The position numbers and the translations under genes were made by a program. DNA of 64,000 nucleotides from Comamonadaceae bacterium (GTDB taxonomy: Bacteria; Pseudomonadota; Gammaproteobacteria; Burkholderiales; Burkholderiaceae_C): contig JAAFIW010000008.1 in the NCBI GenBank assembly GCA_013297875.1, forward strand, positions 99,465-163,464, given 5' to 3'. Under the pieces are notes generated by a model that did not search any database, had not been told where the DNA came from, and saw nothing but the letters and a program-made list of their open reading frames with translations. This document shows, in pieces, positions 1 to 8,235 of this stretch; the stretch's first letter is position 1; every line of letters begins with the position of its first letter.

Positions 1-13
1 GAACACCCCGCCG

Positions 14-748
14 ATGAACAAAGTTGCCCTGGTCATCGGTGCCGGAGATGCCACCGGCGGCGCGGTGGCCCGCCGCTTCGCCCAGGGCGGCTACACCGCC
101 TGTGTGACCCGCCGCAGCCTGGACAAGCTGCAACCCTTGCTTGACCAGATCAAAGCCGACGGGAACACCGCCCTTGGCTTCGCATCCGATGCGCGCCAAG
201 AAGAAGAGGTGGTGGCCTTGGTCGAGCAGATCGAGTCAACCATCGGCCCCATTGAGGTGCTGGTGTTCAACATCGGGGCCAATGCGCCCAGCAGCATTCT
301 GGAAGAGACCGCCCGCAAGTACTTCAAGATCTGGGAGATGGCTTGCTTTGCTGGCTTTCTGAATGGCCGCGAGGTCGCCAAACGCATGGTCACGCGGGCC
401 GACGTGAGCCGACAACAAACCATCATCTTCACCGGTGCCACCGCCTCCCTGCGCGGCAGTGCCAACTTTGCGGCCTTTGCCGGTGCCAAACACGCCCTGC
501 GTGCGCTGGCCCAAAGCATGGCCCGCGAGCTGGGGCCGCGCGGCATTCACGTGGCCCACAGCATCATCGACGGTGCCATCGACACGGCTTTCATCCGCGA
601 CAATTTTCCGCAGCGCTATGCACTGAAAGATCAGGACGGCATCGTCAACCCCGCGCACATTGCACATGCTTACTGGATGCTGCACCAACAGCCGCGCGAC
701 GCCTGGACGCATGAGCTGGATTTACGACCGTATTTGGAGAAATTTTGA
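14..748 (+). CDS. SDR family oxidoreductase-like protein (catalytic Tyr replaced)
   Basis: A 244-residue protein with the Rossmann fold of short-chain dehydrogenases/reductases. The N-terminal nucleotide loop is GAGDATGGAVA (residues 9-19). The usual NNAG is NIGAN (86-90) and the active-site Ser is in TGATAS (140-145). At the YxxxK position the sequence reads F155-A-G-A-K159, so the general-acid Tyr is Phe. Classical SDRs need that Tyr, so this may be a poorly active enzyme or one with another role. It is co-directional with an HCCA-isomerase-like gene and two crotonases, suggesting acyl or aromatic catabolism, but the substrate is unknown. The start is the first ATG, close to the window edge. 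Confidence 0.85.
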   Translation: MNKVALVIGAGDATGGAVARRFAQGGYTACVTRRSLDKLQPLLDQIKADGNTALGFASDARQEEEVVALVEQIESTIGPIEVLVFNIGANAPSSILEETARKYFKIWEMACFAGFLNGREVAKRMVTRADVSRQQTIIFTGATASLRGSANFAAFAGAKHALRALAQSMARELGPRGIHVAHSIIDGAIDTAFIRDNFPQRYALKDQDGIVNPAHIAHAYWMLHQQPRDAWTHELDLRPYLEKF

Positions 749-751
749 ATG

Positions 752-876
752 CGAGGGGGCAAGGACGCGAAGGGCGCGAAAACTCGCGAAGGGCGCGAAA
801 GAACAGCCAAAATTTTTATGGTTTTCTTTCGCGCCCTTCGCGTAGTTTTTGCGTCCTTCGCGTCCTTGCCCCCGAT
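752..876. repeat. Long imperfect inverted repeat (hairpin) between SDR and isomerase genes
   Basis: The left arm starts GGGGGCAAGGACGCGAAGG. The right arm ends CCTTCGCGTCCTTGCCCCC. The arms contain internal GCGCGAA units and flank a short A/T-rich centre. It has no coding role and resembles a mobile hairpin element. It could fold in mRNA between the two genes. Confidence 0.75.
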
Positions 877-909
877 TCCTACGCCTGACTGACCAACCAA
901 GGAGACACG

Positions 910-1497
910 ATGAAAACCCTCGATTTCTACTTCGACTTTGGCAGCCCCGCCGCCTACCTGGCCTGGACGCAGCTACCCCAGCTGGCAGCCGACACCGGAG
1001 CCACGGTGAACCTGATGCCCATGCTGCTGGGCGGCATATTCCAGGCCACCGGCAACCGCCCGCCCATTTCGGTGCCACTGAAAGGCAGCTACCTGTTTGT
1101 TGATTTGGGGCGCTATGCCAAACGCTACGGTGTGCCCTTGGTCATGAACCCGTACTTTCCCATCAACACGCTGACTTTCATGCGTGCCGATGTGGGGCTG
1201 ACGATGCGCGGCGACGCGCGTCTGAATGAATTTCGCTCAGCCATTTTCAAAGCCATCTGGGTGGATGCGCAAAACCTGAACGACCCCGCCACCGTGGTCA
1301 GCGTATTGGCCGCTGCGGGCTTCGATGCACAAGCCATGATGGCGCTAACCGCAGACCCGGCGGTGAAAGACGAGCTCAAAACGCGCACCGAAGCCGCCGT
1401 GGCGCGCGGCGTGTTTGGCGCGCCCATGTTTTTTGTTGGCAACCAGATGTTCTGGGGCCAGGATCGACTTGATTTTGTGAAAGAAGCCTTGCAATGA
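910..1497 (+). CDS. 2-hydroxychromene-2-carboxylate isomerase family protein (DsbA/GST-kappa fold)
   Basis: A 195-residue protein with the N-terminus MKTLDFYFDFGSPAAYLAW, characteristic of HCCA isomerase (NahD-like) and GST-kappa thioredoxin-fold proteins. The C-terminal GVFGAPMFFVGNQMFWGQDR holds the conserved cis-Pro/GxxxFWGQDR region. Family members use glutathione to isomerise 2-hydroxychromene-2-carboxylate in naphthalene breakdown, but many paralogues act on unknown substrates. The ATG follows an AAGGAGA ribosome site (positions 899-905). The stop overlaps the ATG of a duplicated copy of the next gene's start. Confidence 0.85.
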   Translation: MKTLDFYFDFGSPAAYLAWTQLPQLAADTGATVNLMPMLLGGIFQATGNRPPISVPLKGSYLFVDLGRYAKRYGVPLVMNPYFPINTLTFMRADVGLTMRGDARLNEFRSAIFKAIWVDAQNLNDPATVVSVLAAAGFDAQAMMALTADPAVKDELKTRTEAAVARGVFGAPMFFVGNQMFWGQDRLDFVKEALQ

Positions 1498-1597
1498 CTA
1501 ACGACGTTTTGATCCACACCGAAGGCCACCGACGTGGGCCACCTGGCCGTGCACATTGAGCTTGCAATGACTAACGACGTTTTGATCCACACCGAAG
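1488..1597 (+). repeat. Direct duplication of the isomerase/enoyl-CoA hydratase junction (37 bp, period 73)
   Basis: The same 37 bases lie at 1488-1524 and 1561-1597. Each carries the ATGA overlap and the first codons of the following hydratase. The upstream copy opens at 1494 but runs to a TGA after about 21 codons, so only the downstream copy starts the real gene. Confidence 0.9.
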
Positions 1598-2334
1598 CCG
1601 GCGTGATGACTCTCACCTTGAACCGCGTGGACAAGAAAAACTCCATTTCGGTGGCCATGTACAGCGCGATGGCCGATGCACTCGCGCAAGCCGCGACAGA
1701 CGCCAGCACCCGCGTGGCGGTGTTTCAAGGCCACGAGACCATCTTCAGCGCGGGCAACGACATTGGCGACTTTTTGAACAAACCGCCTGCGGGCATGGAC
1801 TCGCCCGTGTTCCGCTTCTTGCACGCCATTGCCAGCTTTCCCAAGCCCTTGCTCGCCGCCGTCTGCGGCCCGGCGGTGGGCATTGGCACCACCTTGCTGT
1901 TTCACTGCGACCTGGTTTACGCGGGCGACAACGCCGCCTTCAGCATGCCCTTTGTCAACCTGGGCCTGTGCCCCGAAGCCGCCAGCAGCCTGCTGGTGCC
2001 GCAAATGCTGGGCTACCACCGCGCCGCTGAAGCCCTGCTCTTGGGCGAGCCCTTCATGGCCGAAGCCGCGCTGGAAGTCGGCCTGGTCAACCGCGTGCTG
2101 CCGCCGTTAGAGGCGAATAACTACGCCCAGCAGCAAGCCCGCAAACTCGCCGCCAAACCGCTTTCCAGCCTGATCGAAACCAAGAGCCTGATGAAGAAAA
2201 ACCAGACCACCCAGGTGCTGCAGGTCATGGCCGAAGAGGGCGCCAGCTTCGGTCGCATGCTCACCGAGCCGGCCGCCAAAGAAGCCTTCACGGCCTTCAT
2301 GGAGCGCCGCAAACCTGATTTCTCGCAGCTGTGA
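1567..2334 (+). CDS. Enoyl-CoA hydratase/isomerase (crotonase family)
   Basis: A 255-residue crotonase beginning MTNDVLIHTEAGVMTLTLNR. The oxyanion-hole segment FSAGNDIGDF and the second conserved region AAVCGPAVGIGTTLLFHCDLVYA are present. FVNLGLCPEAASS occupies the active-site loop, with Pro-Glu at the catalytic Glu position. The family hydrates 2-enoyl-CoA in beta-oxidation or catalyses related CoA-ester reactions. I chose the ATG at 1567. An in-frame upstream start at 1534 exists only because of the 73-bp duplication. The downstream neighbour is another crotonase. Confidence 0.9.
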   Translation: MTNDVLIHTEAGVMTLTLNRVDKKNSISVAMYSAMADALAQAATDASTRVAVFQGHETIFSAGNDIGDFLNKPPAGMDSPVFRFLHAIASFPKPLLAAVCGPAVGIGTTLLFHCDLVYAGDNAAFSMPFVNLGLCPEAASSLLVPQMLGYHRAAEALLLGEPFMAEAALEVGLVNRVLPPLEANNYAQQQARKLAAKPLSSLIETKSLMKKNQTTQVLQVMAEEGASFGRMLTEPAAKEAFTAFMERRKPDFSQL

Positions 2335-2365
2335 GCAAAACCCGCCTTCATGGCAGTGTTTACAT

Positions 2366-2569
2366 GCCAAATCAGCTACCCGCCCAGGTGAATACTGCTC
2401 AAGCAGCTATATAAAACATAGCATATCAACCGAACCGAAAGCCCTCATGACCTCCCCCATCACCTCCCCCGTCAGCTACACCTTGAACGACGGCATCGCC
2501 ACCCTCACCCTGGACGACGGCAAAGCCAACGCCATGAACCCGCGCATGCTGCAAGCCGTCAACGACGCG
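2366..2569 (+). repeat. 204-bp near-identical repeat, copy 1 (promoter and 5' end of crotonase gene)
   Basis: These bases recur at 7721-7924 with the same length and only about four substitutions by eye. The repeat covers the upstream region and the first 41 codons of the gene starting at 2447. Confidence 0.95.
2382..2423 (-). repeat. Dispersed TGCTYRAGCA-type element
   Basis: Contains GCCCAGGTGAATACTGCTCA followed by AGCAGCTATATAAAAC. It is a copy, in the reverse sense, of the element found across the window, centred on the palindrome TGCTCAAGCA. It lies just upstream of the crotonase start at 2447. Confidence 0.8.
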
Positions 2570-3169
2570 CTGACCCAGGCCGAGGCCGACCAGGCCGTCG
2601 TCGTGCTCACCGGCCGGCCCGGCATGTTTTCGGGTGGTTTTGACCTGGGCATATTCAAGGCGGGCGATGCCGCCGAGCAGCTGCGCATGCTCAACGCCGG
2701 TGCCCAAATCACCCATCGCCTGCTGTCGTTTCCCCACCCCGTGGTGGCCGCGTGCAGCGGCCATGCGGTGGCCATGGGCGTGTTTTTGCTGCTCTCAACC
2801 GACGTGCGCATCGGCCTGACAGAGGGTGCCATGGTGCACGTCAACGAAGTGCAAATCGGCATGACCGTCCCCCACTTCGCCCTGGAAGTCTGCCGCCAGC
2901 GCCTGGCCCCCGCCCACCTGACCCTGGCCGCCGTCACCGCCCAGCCCTACACCACAGCCCAGGCCTTGACCGCAGGCTTCTTCGACGAACTCGCCCCCGC
3001 CGAAACCCTCGCCACCGCCGCTTTGGCCCAAGCCACCCGGTTGAAAAAACTCAACCGTGCAGCGTTCACAGCGACCAAACTGCGCCAGCGGCAGGTGGGG
3101 TTGGCGGCGCTGGCGCTGGCGATTGAAGCGGATGCGAAGGATTGGGGTGCGCGGCTGACGGCGCGATAG
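2447..3169 (+). CDS. Crotonase/enoyl-CoA hydratase family protein
   Basis: A 240-residue second crotonase. It has DDGKANAMNPRM near residues 23-34, the oxyanion segment FSGGFDLGIFK (61-71) and VVAACSGHAVAMGVFLLLSTDVRIG. The usual catalytic Glu positions are weakly conserved (NEVQIGMTVPHFA), which is common in divergent family members of unknown substrate. It follows the 1567-2334 hydratase after 112 bp that holds a dispersed repeat, so it may have its own promoter. Its first 123 bases and upstream region were copied to 7.7-7.9 kb. Confidence 0.88.
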   Translation: MTSPITSPVSYTLNDGIATLTLDDGKANAMNPRMLQAVNDALTQAEADQAVVVLTGRPGMFSGGFDLGIFKAGDAAEQLRMLNAGAQITHRLLSFPHPVVAACSGHAVAMGVFLLLSTDVRIGLTEGAMVHVNEVQIGMTVPHFALEVCRQRLAPAHLTLAAVTAQPYTTAQALTAGFFDELAPAETLATAALAQATRLKKLNRAAFTATKLRQRQVGLAALALAIEADAKDWGARLTAR

Positions 3170-3494
3170 GGGCGCGAATTACTGGAGCTGCAACAAGCAA
3201 TCGGGGACGCGCTGCCGGATTTGGACTCCTCCGAGCCGCGACAAGCATTGGGGGTCAGATCCGGTCAGATCCCGATTCAGTACGAGTCCTCGTCGGCGCG
3301 ACACAACACAAATACGAAATCGGGCTCTGACCGGCTCTGACCCCCATTGCGCACTGGTTTGCGGGAAGCGGTTGAGCCCAAACCCACCACAACACCCTAA
3401 GCGTGGCGCGCAACAAACGCCATTCCTGTGCGTTATTTACATCGGGTTTATTGACGGAATCGGCCTGCAGCCGATGAATTGATCACGACTCCAA
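3170..3494. other. Intergenic region with inverted repeat
   Basis: No gene seen. Positions 3250-3345 form an inverted repeat: GGGGGTCAGATCCGGTCAGA on the left and TCTGACCGGCTCTGACCCCC on the right. Positions 3400-3475 share CATTCCTGTGCGTTATTTAC with intergenic DNA at about 7.69 and 8.05 kb. Confidence 0.7.
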
Positions 3495-4019
3495 TCACTT
3501 GCAATGAAATCGGCCAGGTAGTTCGTCCTTTTGGCCGCCACTCGGTAAATCAGGGTTCTTGCCGCCAGAGCAAACACCGAAGTGAATCTCCGTTCCAGGC
3601 GGAAGATTGAAGAAATTGTCTTTAACCTGGCCTGGTCTTAGCCAATAAGCCTGCTGGAAGTACTTGCCCTCATTACCGCAGGCGCTACTCGAGGTGCCCG
3701 GAAGATCGGTCGGCGTATGGCAATGCATAACGTAAATTGTGAATGAACAGTTATTTGTCAAAGTTTGAGAATCATGCCCCTTGTGGGGACTTTTCTTGAA
3801 TCCAAGAATTACGCAATTTGTCGCAACGAATCCCGATCCCCCAACATTTCGGACCGGATCAATGCCTATACCGCCCATTGAATTTCCGTCACCAAACTGA
3901 GTGGCCGCTACAACGCCGCTATGCAGTCCGAAGAAAAGCAATGGTCCGCACAAAAAGTTACGCCACGGAGTTTTTTGCATCCACCGATAAGCGTGAATGA
4001 GACGAGCACTGATCAACAT
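3495..4019 (-). CDS. Exported hypothetical protein
   Basis: I do not recognise the family. From the ATG at 4019 (GGAG ten bases upstream) the protein is 174 residues. An inner ATG at 3980 (MQKTPWRNFL) would give a tighter signal peptide, ending ...HSGVVAA. The mature part is rich in Gly/Ser/Cys, with single cysteines scattered (VATNCVILG, TNNCSFTIYV, MHCHTPTDLPG, HFGVCSGG, RFHCK). That pattern suits a disulphide-containing periplasmic or secreted protein. It lies upstream of another exported gene on the same strand. Confidence 0.55.
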   Translation of the reverse strand: MLISARLIHAYRWMQKTPWRNFLCGPLLFFGLHSGVVAATQFGDGNSMGGIGIDPVRNVGGSGFVATNCVILGFKKSPHKGHDSQTLTNNCSFTIYVMHCHTPTDLPGTSSSACGNEGKYFQQAYWLRPGQVKDNFFNLPPGTEIHFGVCSGGKNPDLPSGGQKDELPGRFHCK

Positions 4020-4282
4020 AACCGGTTGGCTCCAAAATAAATTATCCGTTGAAGCTCTAGATTCAAATCGGCACCAAATGAAATCGACCCGCAGACCTAC
4101 GCTTGCTCTCTGGCCCGGCGCAGCCCATTTAACCGACACTAGTGTTTCTGCTTATCCTTTAACTTGGGTGGATTGCGCCTGGAGCGGGTGCCTTGCAAGG
4201 TCAGCAAGCAGCGCGCATTGGTGGCTACCCAGCCAGATCAAATCTGTTGCTGGGGCATCCGTTTTCGTTTGGACACTGACTA

Positions 4283-4687
4283 TCAGCACACTCGGCAAAC
4301 ACTAGATGGATTGGAAAAATATGCAGTAAGCGCGTTGCAAGATTGAGCGGCCAGAGCGAGTGCAGCTGGGGTGCCCTGATCCTTGCGTGCACAAGCACTT
4401 TGGCAAAGAGTTGTTGATTGGGGGTCCGGCACTCCAATCCAGACCGCACTGACACTACACTTAGCTTCCAGACAAGCAGAGGTGGCGCAAGCGCTACTAC
4501 TCCCGCTGCCACTGGTGCCACTGCCACTGGTGCTACTCCCGCTGCCACTGGTGCTACTCCCGCTGGCACTACCGGACGAACCGGATGACGAGCCTGAGCT
4601 TTCTTCGCCGCCACAAGCTGTTAATAAACTGATGATCGTAGCCATAGTCGCTACACAAAATATCCGTTTGACTGTTTTGAAACTCAC
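4283..4687 (-). CDS. Ser/Gly-rich lipoprotein, hypothetical
   Basis: A 134-residue protein with a clear lipoprotein signal: hydrophobic IFCVATMATIISLLTAC and lipobox LLTAC-GG, so Cys25 would be lipidated. It is followed by about 40 residues of Ser/Gly repeats (SGS, GSSTSGSG units) encoded by imperfect 12-27-bp tandem DNA repeats. The C-terminal domain is Cys-rich (ACATSACLEAKC, TLCQSAC, QSCNAL, SVCRVC). The repeat tract is probably a flexible linker prone to length change. Function unknown. Confidence 0.65.
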   Translation of the reverse strand: MSFKTVKRIFCVATMATIISLLTACGGEESSGSSSGSSGSASGSSTSGSGSSTSGSGTSGSGSSSACATSACLEAKCSVSAVWIGVPDPQSTTLCQSACARKDQGTPAALALAAQSCNALTAYFSNPSSVCRVC

Positions 4688-4864
4688 GGTGGGTACCTCG
4701 AAATTGAGTTGTTAGTGATCTGCGTTAACAAGAGCGTCACGCAGCTGCAGGTTACAAGTCCGGACAAGATCTACCCATCCCATATTCATGGTAGTCAAAT
4801 TTGGGTATCACAACGTCCAAACCCCGTATGCTCAACTCGAAATATCCACTGTAGGAAGGTTGCG

Positions 4865-5584
4865 GTGGTCATCCACTTGTTCTCAAGGCGCAACCACTTG
4901 CAAACTACTCTGAACGTGGTGATCGTCGAAGACGATGAGCCCACCCGCCAAACCCTGTGCGACGCGATTTCTGCACAGCCCGGCATGCACGTCGCGGCGG
5001 AGTTCGGTTTGGTACTACCCGCGATTGTTTGGCTGCTCAGCCATCAGGCCGATGTTTTGCTCACCGATCTGGGTCTGCCCGACGGCTCGGGCATCAGCGT
5101 GATCAAGGCGTGTGCAGCCGCGCAGCCGCAATGCGACATCATGGTCATCACCATGTTTGGCGATGAGCAAAACGTGCTGGCTTCCATTGATGCTGGTGCT
5201 CTGGGCTACATCCTGAAAGATGCCGACAGTGTTGATGTGGGTCGCTTCATCACCGACATGCAGCGCGGCGGCTCACCCATGAGTCCGCTGGTGGCCCGCA
5301 AGCTGCTGACGCGTGCCCGTGTGCAACCCCAGCGTGCAGGCACAAGTAACCCAGTGGCGGCGATCAACCTGTCTGCGCGCGAAGCCGAAGTACTAGACCT
5401 GATTGCCCGTGGCTACACCTACAGCGAAATCGCGGCACTGCTCAAGCTGGCCACCGGCACCGTGCAAAGCCATGTCAAAAACATCTACGGCAAGCTGGCT
5501 GTTCATAACCGCAGCGAAGCGGTGTTTGAAGCGCACAAGCTGGGTTTGCTGCAGCCAGGTTTGTTGCAGCAGCAGCGTTTGTAG
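4865..5584 (+). CDS. NarL/FixJ-family response regulator
   Basis: An N-terminal receiver starts VVIVEDDEPTRQ, with the phospho-accepting Asp in DVLLTDLGLPDGSG and the conserved Lys in GYILKDAD. The C-terminal LuxR-type HTH is LSAREAEVLDLIARGYTYSE, continuing to VQSHVKNIYGKLAVHNRSEA. The best start is GTG at 4865 (AGGAAGG five bases upstream), giving 239 residues. TTG at 4898 is possible; longer versions add sequence not typical of the family. It is 57 bp upstream of a NarX-like kinase, so the two probably form a two-component pair. Confidence 0.88.
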   Translation: MVIHLFSRRNHLQTTLNVVIVEDDEPTRQTLCDAISAQPGMHVAAEFGLVLPAIVWLLSHQADVLLTDLGLPDGSGISVIKACAAAQPQCDIMVITMFGDEQNVLASIDAGALGYILKDADSVDVGRFITDMQRGGSPMSPLVARKLLTRARVQPQRAGTSNPVAAINLSAREAEVLDLIARGYTYSEIAALLKLATGTVQSHVKNIYGKLAVHNRSEAVFEAHKLGLLQPGLLQQQRL

Positions 5585-5641
5585 GTAGAAATTGCGCAAG
5601 TGGCGGTTCTGCTCTTTGGCGGCAGGAAGAGGCTAATAGCA

Positions 5642-7537
5642 ATGGGACAACACAGCTGTCCGCCTATGCTCGCCCGCATGCTCATTCGTTGCTTCACAAG
5701 CTGTTCTCTACGCGCGCATGCCCTGGGCCTGGCCCTGCTGCTGTTCGCCGCGCCTTCCATGGCCCAGCCACAGGTCATTGAGCAAGCTCAATTCAGCCAC
5801 CTGATCTCCAGCACAGTAACAGCCGCGACGTCTACAACCGTGGTCAGCCTGCCCTACCACTGGGACCAGCGCCAGGGCCCCGTCGACGGGCTTGGCATTT
5901 TTACTTTGCAGGTACCGGTGGCCGACATTCGTCAACCCCTGGCGGTGGCCATTCCCCGGCTGGGCAACAGCCACACCATTGCCGTCAACGGCGTGGCGCT
6001 GGCCCGCTTCGGCACGTTACCCAATAACCGCCATGACGATGCAGCGCCTGAGCCGCGCTATTTCGTGGTGCCCCCTGCGCTGTTGACGCCGCTGACCGAA
6101 GTGCAGATCACCGTCAGCGTGGTGGGTGGGCGCCGTGGCGGGCTGTCCCGGGTCACGGTGGGGCTTGAAAGCGACGTACTGCCGCTGCACCAGTCGGTCT
6201 ATTTCTGGCAGGTCACCGCCACCCGCATCGTGGCCATCATCAGCGCCGTGTTGGGGTCGCTCGCACTGCTGCTGTGGGCTGGCCAGCGAGACCGCATGTA
6301 CCTCTATTACGGTGTGGGCGAGTTGCTGTGGTCTGTGCAAACCCTGCGGGCACTCGTGACCACGCCTTTGATCCCCTGGCCCTGGTGGGGCGTGCTCACC
6401 CTGGCTGCATTCAACGCCGCGCCGCCCTTGCTGTCGCGCTTTGCACTGGGGGCCATGGGTGCTGCGCATGGCCGGGTGGCCACAACAGCCAACATCCTGG
6501 TTATTTTTGCCCTACCTGCTGCTGTGCTGACCTTGGTGGCGGGCCAGCTGTGGGTGGTGATTGTCTGGCAGACGCTCATGTTGGCCAACAGCGTGGCCAT
6601 GGTTTTCAGCGTCATCACAAATCGTTCCAGCACGGTAGAAAAGTGGGAAGTGCGTGTGTTGGCGATGTCGGTGGTGGTGATCTTGGCCACTGCCGTTCGC
6701 GACTTTTTGGTGCTGCGGTTTTCCGCAGACACCTACGACCTCACGCCCTGGACCCGTTTCACCTGGATGCTGTTCGGCCTTAGTCTGGCCTGGATCATTG
6801 CCGAGCGGCTGCGCAAAAGCCACCATGTGGTGCGAAAAATGAACGCGCAGCTGACCCAGGAACTCGCCGCCCGAAGCGCCGACCTGCAGGCCGCATTTGA
6901 CCGCTCGCGCGACAGCGAAAAAGAACGAGGTGCCGCCGAAGAGCGCCAGCGCCTCATGCGCGACCTGCACGACGGCCTGGGCAGCCAGCTGGTGGGTGCC
7001 CTGCGCATGGCCCAGCAACCTGATGCATCGCGCGGTGCCATCACCGCGCAGTTGCGGGAGGCAGTGGACCAGCTCAAGATCACCGTGGACGCGATGCAGG
7101 AAACCGATGGCGATATTGCCGCCGTGCTGGGCGCCCTGCGCTACCGCCTGGCCCCCCGCCTGGAGGCTGTAGGCATTGCGCTGCAGTGGAACATGGGTCG
7201 CCTACCCATCATGGCCGACTGGGGCGTGCGCCAGTCTTACCAGCTTCAAATGATCTTGCTGGAAGTATTTACCAACATGGTGGTGCATTCCGGTGCCACC
7301 ACCGCCTCACTGTCAGCCACAGAAGTCAGCCTGCCCGAAGGCAGCGCCATTCAAATTGAAGTGACCGATAACGGCAAAGGCTTTTTGGTAGCCCAACCAT
7401 CCCCCGGTAAAGGCCTGCCCAACATGCAAATCCGAGCCAAAGCGCTGGGCACCCAACTTGACATCCGGTCAGCACCCGGTGGCACACACATTCGCCTGAC
7501 TTTGCCGGGAAATGCAGTGCTGCAGCCCGCGCCGTAG
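5642..7537 (+). CDS. 7TM-type sensor histidine kinase (NarX/HisKA_3 class)
   Basis: From the ATG at 5642 (AGGAAGAGG upstream) the protein is 631 residues. A signal peptide ends ...LLLFAAPSMA. A periplasmic beta-rich domain of about 160 residues follows, then seven or so membrane helices (about residues 190-390), a coiled coil and the HisKA_3 box ERQRLMRDLHDGLGSQLVGA with the phospho-His. The ATPase domain has VFTNMVVHSGAT (N box) and VTDNGKGF (G box). The layout matches 7TMR-DISM kinases. The signal is unknown. It pairs with the regulator just upstream. Confidence 0.85.
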   Translation: MGQHSCPPMLARMLIRCFTSCSLRAHALGLALLLFAAPSMAQPQVIEQAQFSHLISSTVTAATSTTVVSLPYHWDQRQGPVDGLGIFTLQVPVADIRQPLAVAIPRLGNSHTIAVNGVALARFGTLPNNRHDDAAPEPRYFVVPPALLTPLTEVQITVSVVGGRRGGLSRVTVGLESDVLPLHQSVYFWQVTATRIVAIISAVLGSLALLLWAGQRDRMYLYYGVGELLWSVQTLRALVTTPLIPWPWWGVLTLAAFNAAPPLLSRFALGAMGAAHGRVATTANILVIFALPAAVLTLVAGQLWVVIVWQTLMLANSVAMVFSVITNRSSTVEKWEVRVLAMSVVVILATAVRDFLVLRFSADTYDLTPWTRFTWMLFGLSLAWIIAERLRKSHHVVRKMNAQLTQELAARSADLQAAFDRSRDSEKERGAAEERQRLMRDLHDGLGSQLVGALRMAQQPDASRGAITAQLREAVDQLKITVDAMQETDGDIAAVLGALRYRLAPRLEAVGIALQWNMGRLPIMADWGVRQSYQLQMILLEVFTNMVVHSGATTASLSATEVSLPEGSAIQIEVTDNGKGFLVAQPSPGKGLPNMQIRAKALGTQLDIRSAPGGTHIRLTLPGNAVLQPAP

Positions 7538-7720
7538 GTAGCGGCACGCACCCCGCAGGCTCCCCGTGGAGCCACGACAGGCATTGGGGGGCAGGTCGCT
7601 CTGACTCCCCCCATTGCGTGCTGGCTGGCGGGAGGCGATGGAGCCGCAACCCACCGCGCCACCCAGGCCGTGGCAAACAACAAACGCCATTCCTGTGCTT
7701 TATTTACATCGCGATTTCAA

Positions 7721-7924
7721 GCCAAATCGGCTACCCGCCCAGGTGAATACTGCTCAAGCAGCTATATAAAACATAGCATATCAACCGAACCGAAAGTCCT
7801 CATGACCTCCCCCATCACCTCCCCCGTCAGCTACACCTTGAACGACGGCATCGCCACCCTCACCCTGGACGACGGCAAAGCCAACGCCATGAACCCGCGC
7901 ATGCCGCAAGCCATCAACGACGCG
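7721..7924 (+). repeat. 204-bp near-identical repeat, copy 2
   Basis: A copy of 2366-2569 with about four substitutions, including CTG to CCG and GTC to ATC in the coding part. It ends abruptly after AACGACGCG and runs into unrelated sequence. Confidence 0.95.
7802..7924 (+). pseudogene. Truncated 5' end of crotonase gene
   Basis: The first 41 codons of the crotonase at 2447-3169 are repeated here (MTSPITSPVSYTLNDGIATL...) and then lost. The reading frame continues into unrelated DNA and stops near 8008. It has no active-site segments, so it cannot be a working crotonase. It may still carry the parent promoter and ribosome site upstream of the cas operon. Confidence 0.85.
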
Positions 7925-8235
7925 GCAAGTGGGTTTTGCTCCCTCGCCCCTCTGGGGGGGAGGGCTGGGGTGAGGGGCTGCGGAATGCGTAGCCGGTATG
8001 CGACGTAACGGCCCTCACTCCGACGCGTGGCGCGCAACAGACGCCCTTCCTGTGCGTTATTTACATCCCGATTTCAAGCCAAATCGGCCAGTAGCCCATG
8101 ATTTGATTGCTGGGGCAGCTATATAAAACGCAGCAAGTCAGCGACAAAAATCTGAGCGAAACATAAGCGCCGCGACACAATGGCTTACAGAGGTGCTGGC
8201 GGTCAGTGCCGAAACCCACGGCCATTGCCGCGACC

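Larger units (their letters stand above)
7538..8235. other. Repeat-rich intergenic region upstream of the cas operon
   Basis: Holds a copy of the 204-bp duplication (7721-7924), a G-rich CCCTCGCCCCTCTGGGGGGG tract near 7950, and two copies of the intergenic module with CCTGTGCKTTATTTACATC (about 7692 and 8052). A degenerate dispersed repeat (GCTGGGGCAGCTATATAAAA) lies near 8116-8130. The cas promoter should lie between about 8090 and 8200, but no convincing -35/-10 pair stands out. Confidence 0.6.

Noticed and set aside
1534..1566. Upstream ATG/GTG start for the first enoyl-CoA hydratase
   Set aside because: The extra codons come from the 73-bp duplication and are not part of the crotonase fold.
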